Source of the DNA: JACQFK01 sp964619955
GTDB taxonomy: Bacteria; Planctomycetota; MHYJ01; JACPRB01
Direction: 5' to 3'
DNA: 64,000 nt
Assembly: GCA_964619955.1 (NCBI GenBank)
Contig: CAZUJF010000005.1
Span: 124,001 to 188,000, forward strand
The notes beneath the pieces are model-generated. The model did no database searches and was not told where the DNA came from. It was given only the letters and a program-made list of their open reading frames with translations. How positions within the stretch are numbered: position 1 is the stretch's first letter; the number at the start of each line of letters is the position of its first letter. A program made the position numbers and the translations under genes. Below are positions 34,991-42,135 of this stretch, piece by piece.

Positions 34991-36348
34991 GCCTTCCCGA
35001 GTTCGTCGTGGTGGGCCGCGTCAACAAGGGCAAGTCGACGATCGTGTCCGCGCTGACGGAGGACGAGTCGGTCCGCATCGGCCCGCTGCCGGGGACGACC
35101 CGGAAGTGCCGGCGCTTCGAGGTCGCGCTCGACGGGCGTCCGCTGCTCGCCATCATCGACACGCCGGGCTTCCAGGACGCGGCCGCGGCGCTGGCCTGGA
35201 TGCAGGCGCGGGAGCGCACGGCCGCGGAGCGTCCGGAGATCGTCGCGGACTTCGTGCGCGCCCACGAGGGGAAGCCGGACTTCGAGGACGAGGTCGAGCT
35301 CTTGAAGCCGGTCCTCGCGGGGGCGGCGATCCTCTACGTCGTCGACGGCACGGTGCCCTTCCTCGGGGACTACACGGCGGAGATGGAGATCCTCCGCTGG
35401 ACGGGGCGTCCGCGCCTGGCGCTGTTCAATCCCATCGAGAAGCGGGGCGATTACACGGAGACCTGGCGGCGCGCGCTCGACCAGTACTTCTCGATCGTGC
35501 GCGCCTTCGACGGGCAGCAGGCGGGGTTCGAGGAGCGGGTGCAGATCCTGGAGGCCTTCAAGCAGCTCCGGGAGGCGGGGCGGCCGGAGATCGAGCAGGC
35601 GATCGCGGCGTACCGGCGCGACTGGGCGGAGCGGCGGCGGCAGGCAGCGGAACTCGTCGCCGATTTCGTGGCGCAGGCCGTGCGCTTCCACGTGGACGTG
35701 CCCTGCGGGCGCGGCGAGGCGCCGGGGGACGGCGCCTACCGGGAGGCGATCGCGGGGCTGGAGCGGGAGGCGCGCCGGAGGGTGGAGGAGATCTACCATT
35801 TCCGCGCGCTGGAGGTCGAGGAGGCGGCGCTGCCGCTGCCGGCGTCCACGAGCGACCTGTTCTCGGAGCAGACCTGGAAGGTTTTCGGACTGGCGCCGCA
35901 GCAGCTGGTGCTGGCGGAGGCGGTGGGGGGCGGGCTGCTGGGCGGGACGCTCGATGTGGCCGTGGGCGGCGCGTCGTTCCTGACGGGCGCGCTGCTGGGC
36001 TGTGCGGGGGGCGCGGCGCACGGGTTGTGGATGGCGTGGAAGCGGCGGCCCTCGCTCGAGGCGGTGCTGAAGCAGGCGGCGGGGCAGGCGATCTGGCGGG
36101 TGGGGCCGCATCCCGACCGGCAGTTTTTCTGGATCCTGGTGGACCGGGCGCTGCAGCACGCGCGGGCGCTGCGGGACCGCTCCCACGGCCGCCGCGACAA
36201 GCTGGTGCTCCAGGGCTTGATCCGGGAGCTGGACCGTTCCTTGCGTCATCCGCTGGAGGAGGCGGCCGCGCGGCTGCGGAAGTCGGAACTGCGGCCCGAG
36301 CAGCGGGCGGCGTTCATCCGGGCGCTGGAAGCGGTGCTGGAGGTGTGA
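34987..36348 (+). CDS. GTPase with C-terminal DUF3482 domain
   Basis: A 453-residue protein. The G domain has the P-loop GRVNKGKST near residue 10, the G2 segment PGTTRKCRRF and G3 DTPG. The G4 position reads FNPIEK instead of NKxD, so guanine specificity may be relaxed. The DUF3482 region after residue 210 contains a hydrophobic hairpin of Gly and Ala (LAEAVGGGLLGGTLDVAVGG, ASFLTGALLG) that probably inserts in or touches the membrane. GTG 34987 overlaps the DUF2868 stop (GTGA). It ends three bases before the stop of a convergent kinase gene. The family function is unestablished. Confidence 0.87.
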   Translation: MSLPEFVVVGRVNKGKSTIVSALTEDESVRIGPLPGTTRKCRRFEVALDGRPLLAIIDTPGFQDAAAALAWMQARERTAAERPEIVADFVRAHEGKPDFEDEVELLKPVLAGAAILYVVDGTVPFLGDYTAEMEILRWTGRPRLALFNPIEKRGDYTETWRRALDQYFSIVRAFDGQQAGFEERVQILEAFKQLREAGRPEIEQAIAAYRRDWAERRRQAAELVADFVAQAVRFHVDVPCGRGEAPGDGAYREAIAGLEREARRRVEEIYHFRALEVEEAALPLPASTSDLFSEQTWKVFGLAPQQLVLAEAVGGGLLGGTLDVAVGGASFLTGALLGCAGGAAHGLWMAWKRRPSLEAVLKQAAGQAIWRVGPHPDRQFFWILVDRALQHARALRDRSHGRRDKLVLQGLIRELDRSLRHPLEEAAARLRKSELRPEQRAAFIRALEAVLEV

Positions 36349-36351
36349 GGG

Positions 36352-38877
36352 CTACTTCTCCGGGCGGGCGGACTTCTGCCATTTCTGGTGGACGCCGTTG
36401 ATCGCGCCGGCCATCGAGCCGGCCAGGCCGCCGGCGCGGCGCAGGTCCGCGAGCGCCTTGGACGTCTCCCGGGCCTCTTGGTAGACGCGGGCGCGCACGA
36501 GATACGCGAGATAGGCCACCGCGGGGGTCGGCGGCGCGGCTTCGACGCTCTTCTCCGCGTCGGCCCGGGCGCCGGCCAGGTCCTCGATGTTGAGGCGCAC
36601 GACGGCCCGCAGGATCCGGGACTCCAGCGCGGTCGGCTCCAGCTCCAGCGCCGTGCTCAGCGCGCTGTTCGCCTTGCGCCACTCGCCGCTCTCCACGTGG
36701 ATGCACGCGAGCATCAGGTGGAACGCGTAGTCCGCGCGGCCCAGCGGACGGATCGTCTCGAGCTTGTCGAGCGCGGCGGGCAGGTCGCGGCGCCTGAAGT
36801 CCTGCAGCGCCTTCAGGCCGAAGCGCTCGAAGGTGTTCTGCACCTTGTCCGCCTTGTCGGTCCAGAAGCCGAGCCCCTTCAGCGCGGTCTCGCGCGCGCC
36901 GCGGTCGCGGACCTCGTCGAGGCCGTGCCCGTGCAGCATGTAGAGGATCAGCTGGCTGATCGCCGCGCCGAAGGCGACGGGCCCCGAGTCGGAGCTGTAC
37001 TGGCTGGCCTCCCGGAAGTCGCGCTCGCCGAGCTCGAACTCGCCGAGCCGCAGCTGGACCTGGCCGCGGAAGTGCAGCGCCTCGGCGTAGGTCTTGTCCT
37101 TGGCGAGGGCGCGGGTGAGCGCGTCGCGCGCCTCCTGGTACTTCTCCTTCACCTCGCCGATCGTGAAACCGCTGCCGGACTCGTCCTGCAGGCGCATCCG
37201 GGTGCCGTCCTCGAAGGCCTGCCGCGCGCGGTGGTAGTCGGTGAAGGCGCTGATCCGGGCGAGCCGCTGGCGCTCGAGCTCCTCCTTCTGGGTGCGCACG
37301 GCCGCCTCGGTCTCGTCGAGCTTCTTCTCGAGCAGGTCGCGCTCCCGGGCGTCCCGCGCGAGGGCCTCCTCGCAGGTGGAGCGCCGGCGGATCGCCTCGG
37401 CGTCGTTGGGGTCGAAGGCGAGGATCTGCAGGGTGAGGCCCAGCGCCTCCTGGTAGCGCATCGCCTGCAGGTTGATCTCCGCCTCGCGATGGTTGCGCTT
37501 GATGACCTGGTCCTTGAGCCGGCGCTCCTTGAGCAGCTGCCGCTCCGGATCCTGGCTCTTCTCGTTGGCGAGGTCCCAGAGCTCGCGGGCCTCGGGGTGC
37601 GCCTCGTTGTACGCGAGCGCCTTCTCGCAGTAGCCCTGGGCCACCACGAAGCGGCCCTCCTTGTAGGCCTGGCGCGCCTGCTGGAGGAAGTCCTGGATCT
37701 TCCACCGCTCGCGGAGGCCCTGGAAGGCGAAGATGCCGCCGATGAGCAGCAGGGCGGCGAGGGCCGCGCCCGCGAGCGTGGCCTGCAGGGGCCGCCGCCG
37801 CAGCTCCTTCCAGAAGCGCTCCCGGCGCGACAGGGGCCGCGCGCTGATCGGCTCGCCTTCGAGCCAGCGTCCGAGGTCGTCGGCGAGGGCCCGGGCGGTC
37901 TCGTAGCGCCGCTCGGGATCCTTGTCGAGCGCCTTCAGGCAGATGGTCTCGACGTCGGCGTGGATGCGCGGGTTGAGCTGCCGCAGCGGGACCGGGTCGT
38001 CGGCCAGCACCGCCATCATGATCTCGGCGGGGGAGTGCCCGTCGAAGGGCGGGCGGCCCGCGAGCGCGTGGTAGAGGACGGCGCCCAGCGAGAAGACGTC
38101 CGTGCGGCGGTCCACGGGCTCCCCGCGGGCCTGCTCGGGGGACATGTACTGCGGCGTCCCCACGATCGCGTCGGACAGCGTGATCGAGTCCTCCTTCTTG
38201 ATGGGCTTGGCGAGGCCGAAGTCCATGACGAAGACCCGCCCGTCGGCCTTCTGCACCATGATGTTGTGCGGCTTGAGGTCGCGGTGGATGATGTTCTTCG
38301 TGTGGGCGAAGTCCGCCGCGAGCGTGGCCTCGCGGAGGATCTCGATCGCCTTGCGGGGGGCGAGGTGCTTCACCGAGCGCTGCGTGCCCTGCTTGAGCAC
38401 CGGCGGGGCCATGAGCTTCGCGAGGGAGTCGCCCTCGACGAATTCCATGACCATGAAGTGCTTGCTCTCGTGGGAGCCCACCTCGTAGATCGAGGCGATG
38501 TTGGGATGCGAGAGGCTGGCGGCCATCTGCGCCTCGCGGTAGAAGCGCTTGAGCTCCGTGTCCGTCCACATCGTCCCGATGAGGATCTTGATCGCCACAT
38601 AGCGCCGCAGGTCGGTCTGCCAGGCCTTCCAGACCTGGCCCATGCCGCCGTGGCCGGCTTCGCGGACCAGGACGTAGCGGCCGCCGGCGAATTTCCGGGT
38701 GGGGTCCTTCCAGACGGCCGCGACGTCGTCCGGCAGGTCGATCTTGAGGGTCTCGGTCGTGTCGCCCTTCTTGTCGGGGCGTGTATGGGCGGCGGCGGGC
38801 GGCGGCGTCGCGCCGGCCGGGCCGGGAGGGCGTCGGGACGGCTCGTCCAGGAGCGGGTTGTGGCTGTCGGTGGCCAT
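36352..38877 (-). CDS. Membrane Ser/Thr protein kinase with C-terminal TPR region
   Basis: An 841-residue kinase. A Pro-rich N-terminal tail contains TETLKIDLPDD. The kinase domain (about 68-340) has GHGGMGQVWKA, ATP Lys in VAIKIL, HRDLKPHNIM, DFGLAK and SPEQARG. A transmembrane helix follows (QATLAGAALAALLLIGGIFA). The extracytoplasmic part is a long coiled-coil and TPR array (RQAYKEGRFVVAQGYCEKAL; ALHFRGQVQLRLGEFELGER), suited to sensing by protein binding. ATG 38877 is the start that fits the kinase tail; the frame runs further upstream through a TATAAT and two hairpins. It is divergent from a coiled-coil protein gene that carries a similar STKIDVP motif. Confidence 0.93.
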   Translation of the reverse strand: MATDSHNPLLDEPSRRPPGPAGATPPPAAAHTRPDKKGDTTETLKIDLPDDVAAVWKDPTRKFAGGRYVLVREAGHGGMGQVWKAWQTDLRRYVAIKILIGTMWTDTELKRFYREAQMAASLSHPNIASIYEVGSHESKHFMVMEFVEGDSLAKLMAPPVLKQGTQRSVKHLAPRKAIEILREATLAADFAHTKNIIHRDLKPHNIMVQKADGRVFVMDFGLAKPIKKEDSITLSDAIVGTPQYMSPEQARGEPVDRRTDVFSLGAVLYHALAGRPPFDGHSPAEIMMAVLADDPVPLRQLNPRIHADVETICLKALDKDPERRYETARALADDLGRWLEGEPISARPLSRRERFWKELRRRPLQATLAGAALAALLLIGGIFAFQGLRERWKIQDFLQQARQAYKEGRFVVAQGYCEKALAYNEAHPEARELWDLANEKSQDPERQLLKERRLKDQVIKRNHREAEINLQAMRYQEALGLTLQILAFDPNDAEAIRRRSTCEEALARDARERDLLEKKLDETEAAVRTQKEELERQRLARISAFTDYHRARQAFEDGTRMRLQDESGSGFTIGEVKEKYQEARDALTRALAKDKTYAEALHFRGQVQLRLGEFELGERDFREASQYSSDSGPVAFGAAISQLILYMLHGHGLDEVRDRGARETALKGLGFWTDKADKVQNTFERFGLKALQDFRRRDLPAALDKLETIRPLGRADYAFHLMLACIHVESGEWRKANSALSTALELEPTALESRILRAVVRLNIEDLAGARADAEKSVEAAPPTPAVAYLAYLVRARVYQEARETSKALADLRRAGGLAGSMAGAINGVHQKWQKSARPEK

Positions 38878-38897
38878 ACGGCTCTCTATCGTGATCC

Positions 38898-38977
38898 TCC
38901 TCCGCCCGCTCCGCGGGCTGCGGAGGATGAGGCGGCCGCAAGGCCCGGGGGCCTCCTGCGACCGCCTCAAAATTATA
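38898..38977 (-). promoter_or_regulatory. Promoter and structured leader of the TPR kinase gene
   Basis: TATAAT on the minus strand at 38977-38972 predicts a leader of about 85-90 nt, long for this window. The leader can fold into two hairpins: GAGGCGG (38929-38935) with CCGCCTC (38962-38968), and TCCTCCGC (38898-38905) with GCGGAGGA (38920-38927). The second hairpin would hide a GGAGGAGG purine run upstream of the ATG. Confidence 0.5.
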
Positions 38978-39043
38978 GCCGCGCGGGTCCGGAGAAGACA
39001 GTTGAACTGGCGGAAAGGCCCGCCTACAATCGGCCTGTTCAGT

Positions 39044-39862
39044 ATGGGGATGGGGATTATGGGCGCCAACGACCTTCCGATGATCAACCAGCCGAGCGAT
39101 TCGACCAAGATCGATGTCCCGGCGGTCCGCGTCGTGAAGCCCGCCCCCGAGGTCCGGCGCTCCCCCGCCTCGGAGCTGCGGCGCCCCGCCGCCCCCGCGC
39201 CCGCGGCGGCCGCCCAGGATCCGCGCGCCGCCTCCGAGGCCCGGAAGGCGGGCACGGTGACGCCGAAGGCCCCCGCGCCGGCGGCCCAGGAATCCACCGA
39301 GGACGAGGACGCCGAGAAGCTGCTCCGCGAATACACGGAGCGTCAGAAGACCAAGGTGCTGCGCCTCGAGCAGCAGGTCGTCGAGCAGAAAAAGGTCGCC
39401 GCCGAGCGCGACGCGTTCCGCGCGAAGGCCGAGTCGCTGGCGAAGGAGCTCCAGGATTCCCGCCGGCAGCTGGAAGGCTCCGCGAAGAGCGAGGAGGTCA
39501 TCAAGGACCTGCAGGGGAAGCTCGACGCCGCGCTGCTCTCGCACACGATGGCGACCGACGAGGTCGGCAAGCTCAAGGCCAAGGTCCACGAATACGCCGA
39601 CGTGCTCAGAAAATCGGAGGCGCGCGCCTCCCAGTTCGAGAAGTCCCTTCACGAGGCCCAGGCGGCGCTGAAGGCCCAGTCCGACGGCCGCAAGGAGGCC
39701 GAGTCCCGCGTCGCGGCGGCGCTGCAGGCGCTGCAGGGCGCGTCGCCGGTGGACTCCGCCGTCACGCGCCCCGTGCCGTCGGCGTCCCGCCCCCCCGAGG
39801 CGGCCCCGAAGGCGGCGGCCCCCGCGCCCGCGCGCCCGGCGCCCGCCGTCATCCGCAAGTAG
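39044..39862 (+). CDS. Coiled-coil protein with disordered Pro/Ala-rich ends
   Basis: A 272-residue protein with no recognised domain. Residues 1-85 are low-complexity (Pro, Ala) and include SDSTKIDVPAVRVVK. Residues about 88-235 are a continuous coiled coil (LRLEQQVVEQKKVAAERDAF; KELQDSRRQLEGSAKSEEVI). The C-terminus is again Pro/Ala-rich. TACAAT at 39025-39030 is a likely -10. Three in-frame ATGs (39044, 39050, 39059) follow; 39044 is taken as first, but 39059 has a nearby GGGGA. It is divergent from the TPR kinase, whose N-terminal tail has the related TLKIDLP, which suggests a scaffold or phosphorylation target of that kinase. Confidence 0.72.
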   Translation: MGMGIMGANDLPMINQPSDSTKIDVPAVRVVKPAPEVRRSPASELRRPAAPAPAAAAQDPRAASEARKAGTVTPKAPAPAAQESTEDEDAEKLLREYTERQKTKVLRLEQQVVEQKKVAAERDAFRAKAESLAKELQDSRRQLEGSAKSEEVIKDLQGKLDAALLSHTMATDEVGKLKAKVHEYADVLRKSEARASQFEKSLHEAQAALKAQSDGRKEAESRVAAALQALQGASPVDSAVTRPVPSASRPPEAAPKAAAPAPARPAPAVIRK

Positions 39863-39868
39863 CCGCGG

Positions 39869-40945
39869 CTACTTCCCGGGACGCACGAGCAGGCTGCCGA
39901 GCACCTGCGCGTAGATCCGGTGCCCGAAGTCGTTCGGGTGGTTCACGCCGTTGCCCGTCAGATCCGCGTCCCGCTTGTGCCGGTGCAGCTCCGCCCAGAC
40001 CGAGCTCAGGTCGGCGAGTTCCACGCCGGGGCCGCGGAGCGAGGCGAGGGCGTCGCGGTATTCCGGGAAGCGCTCGTGCCGCAGCGCCGTCCAGTCCGGA
40101 TTCGCGAGCATCGTCGCCACCAGGATGAATTCCGCCGGCGGATGCGCCTTGCGGACGGCGTCCACCATGCCCTGGAGGTTGGCGCGGTAGGCGTCGGGGG
40201 CGAGGCCTGCGGCGTCGTTCATCCCGAACGCGAGCAGGACCAGATCGGGGGCGGCCGCGGCGACCTTCGCGATGTTCTGCAGGCCCCAGGCGCTGCCGGT
40301 GCCGCCCACCGCGAAGTTCTTCAGCGAAACTCGGGCGCCGTAGACCGCCTCCAGCCTCCGGACGAGCAGGTCCTGCCAGGCGGGCTGGAAGGGGGCGGCC
40401 TTCGCCCAGCCCGAGGCGTTGCAGCCGGTCGAGATGCTGTCGCCCAGCAGCGCGATCGTGAGCGGCCGCTGCTGCTCGAGCAGGCCCGTCGTCCGGGCCA
40501 GGCGTTCTGAAAACGCGGGGACGGGGCCCTTCCAGGCGTCCGGCGCGTGGTCGTAGGTGACCTCGACCTGCAGGTCGTGGTACTCGTGGCCGCCGCCGAA
40601 GAGGATCTCGCCGCCGCCGTCGCGGTGCGTGAGCCGGAAGGCCTGGCTGCCCGCCGGCCGGCGGAGCTCCGCGGGCGTGCGGCTCGGGATGCGCGAGCCC
40701 TCCGGCAGGGTCAGCTCCCGCGCGCCCGCCTTCCAGACCCAGTCGCGGCCCTCCTCATAGGCGATCGTCCCCCGCACCGCCCGCACGCGGGTCGGGACGA
40801 AGAGCAGGGGCGCCCGCGCGACGCCGCCGTCCTTCACGAAGAGGACGCTCTCGCCGTCCATCGTCGTCGAGGACCAGAACGGCCGGAGGCGGCCCGGATC
40901 GAAATCCCCGGCCTGGAGCAGGACGGCGATCAGCAGCGGCAGCAT
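39869..40945 (-). CDS. SGNH/GDSL family esterase, exported
   Basis: A 358-residue protein. ATG 40945 gives a signal-like start (MLPLLIAVLLQAGDFDPG); the frame extends upstream without support. An N-terminal beta domain of about 165 residues (carbohydrate-esterase 2-like layout) precedes the SGNH hydrolase fold. The four blocks are present: GDSIS (nucleophile Ser), GGTGS, FGMNDA and NHPNDFGH with catalytic Asp/His. Such enzymes deacylate sugars or lipids. It converges on the coiled-coil gene with six bases between and is divergent from the DUF1802 gene. The substrate is unknown. Confidence 0.88.
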   Translation of the reverse strand: MLPLLIAVLLQAGDFDPGRLRPFWSSTTMDGESVLFVKDGGVARAPLLFVPTRVRAVRGTIAYEEGRDWVWKAGARELTLPEGSRIPSRTPAELRRPAGSQAFRLTHRDGGGEILFGGGHEYHDLQVEVTYDHAPDAWKGPVPAFSERLARTTGLLEQQRPLTIALLGDSISTGCNASGWAKAAPFQPAWQDLLVRRLEAVYGARVSLKNFAVGGTGSAWGLQNIAKVAAAAPDLVLLAFGMNDAAGLAPDAYRANLQGMVDAVRKAHPPAEFILVATMLANPDWTALRHERFPEYRDALASLRGPGVELADLSSVWAELHRHKRDADLTGNGVNHPNDFGHRIYAQVLGSLLVRPGK

Positions 40946-41075
40946 GCCCCCACTGTCGCCGAAGCAGGGGGGCCTGTCCAGAATCGCCGGATTGACGGGA
41001 AGCGGGGGGAGGCCCATAATTGCGCAGGGTTGGCCGCCTCCCGGCGGTGTATCGAGTGTGATTCCCGGAACGACC

Positions 41076-41597
41076 GTGTCCTCTCATTGCCGCGCCGCGC
41101 TCAAGGAGCGGGAGGAGCTCTGTCTCCGCCTGGGGGACGGCCGCCAGATCCTGCTCCTGCGCAAAGGCGGCCTGCGGGAACCGCGCGGCGGCTTCCGGGC
41201 GGAGCGCGCGGAGTTCCTGCTCTTTCCCACGCGCTTCCATGAGCAGGGGACGCCGGCCCCCGCCGTCGTCGAGATGACGCTGTTCGCGGAGCTCGACGAG
41301 GCCGTTCGGGTGGACGACCCCGGCCGCCTGAAGGGCCTCGAGGAGGCGCACGGGCTGTCCTGGGCGGAGGTGGAGAAGCGCTTCCGCTACGGAACGCAGC
41401 CGGGGCTGACCGCGCTGATCCTGAGGGTCTGGCGCCTCTCGCGTCCCGTCCGCGTGGAGGACGCCGGACGCTACGACGGGTGCCGTTCGTGGGTGGAGCT
41501 GGCGGACGAGATCGCGCTGCCCGCGGCGACGCCGGTGCTCGACGGCGACGCGTTCCGCGCGAAGGCCGCGCCGATCCGGAAGCAGCTGCATGGTTAA
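41076..41597 (+). CDS. DUF1802 family protein
   Basis: A 173-residue soluble protein matching DUF1802: ALKEREELCLRLGDGRQILL, LRKGG, and EFLLFPTRFHEQ near residue 50, then an all-helical middle and a beta C-terminus ending KAAPIRKQLHG. Function unknown. The start is uncertain. GTG 41076 begins the conserved part; GTG 41058 is the alternative. CATAAT at 41015-41020 may be the -10. The stop lies inside the next gene: ATG 41590 of the cobalamin adenosyltransferase overlaps it by 8 bases, so the two are co-expressed. Confidence 0.75.
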   Translation: MSSHCRAALKEREELCLRLGDGRQILLLRKGGLREPRGGFRAERAEFLLFPTRFHEQGTPAPAVVEMTLFAELDEAVRVDDPGRLKGLEEAHGLSWAEVEKRFRYGTQPGLTALILRVWRLSRPVRVEDAGRYDGCRSWVELADEIALPAATPVLDGDAFRAKAAPIRKQLHG

Positions 41598-42135
41598 GAT
41601 CTACACGCGCAAGGGCGACGACGGATCGACCGGGCTCTTCGACGGCTCGCGGGTTCCGAAGGATCACGCCCGCTGCCGCGCGTACGGCGACGTGGACGAG
41701 CTGTCCGCCGCGCTCGGCGTGGCGCGCGCCTTCGTGGAGGACGCGGAGATCCGCGATCTCTTGCAGGGCCTGCAGCGCGACCTCCTGGCCCTGGGCGCCC
41801 AGCTGGCGGATCCGTCCTACGGGACGAGGCCCGCGAAGGCGAAGACCGGGGTGGGCGAGGACCGCATCCTGGAATTCGAGCGGATGATGGACCGCTACGA
41901 CGCCGAGCTGCCGCCGCTGAAGGGGTTCATCCTCCGCTGCGGCACGAAGGGGGCGTCGCTGCTGCACCTGGCGTGCACCGTCTGCCGCCGGGCGGAGCGA
42001 CTGATCGTGGAACTGGCCCGGGAGGCGTCCGTGCCCCCGATCGTGGTGAAGTACGTGAACCGGCTGTCGGATCTGCTGTTCGTCCTGGCCCGAGTGGAGA
42101 ATAAACGCGGTGGTGAAGAACAAATTCCCTGGTAG
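41590..42135 (+). CDS. PduO-type cob(I)alamin adenosyltransferase
   Basis: A 181-residue enzyme that transfers the adenosyl group of ATP to cob(I)alamin to make coenzyme B12. The N-terminal ATP-binding motif VKIYTRKGDDGSTGLFDG, the helix GDVDELSAALGVA, and C-terminal CRRAERLIVEL with KYVNRLSDLLFVLAR are all present. The last motif carries the Asn/Arg/Asp residues of the active site. Length is normal. It overlaps the DUF1802 gene upstream, and its 3' end overlaps the GTG of a Ycf48-like lipoprotein gene by 26 bases. With B12-dependent metH in the same window, the organism clearly uses cobalamin. Confidence 0.93.
   Translation: MVKIYTRKGDDGSTGLFDGSRVPKDHARCRAYGDVDELSAALGVARAFVEDAEIRDLLQGLQRDLLALGAQLADPSYGTRPAKAKTGVGEDRILEFERMMDRYDAELPPLKGFILRCGTKGASLLHLACTVCRRAERLIVELAREASVPPIVVKYVNRLSDLLFVLARVENKRGGEEQIPW

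Noticed and set aside
36388..40128. Open frame of 1246 codons on the plus strand
   Set aside because: It is antisense to the TPR kinase and out of frame with the coiled-coil gene; low-complexity shadow of GC-rich coding DNA.
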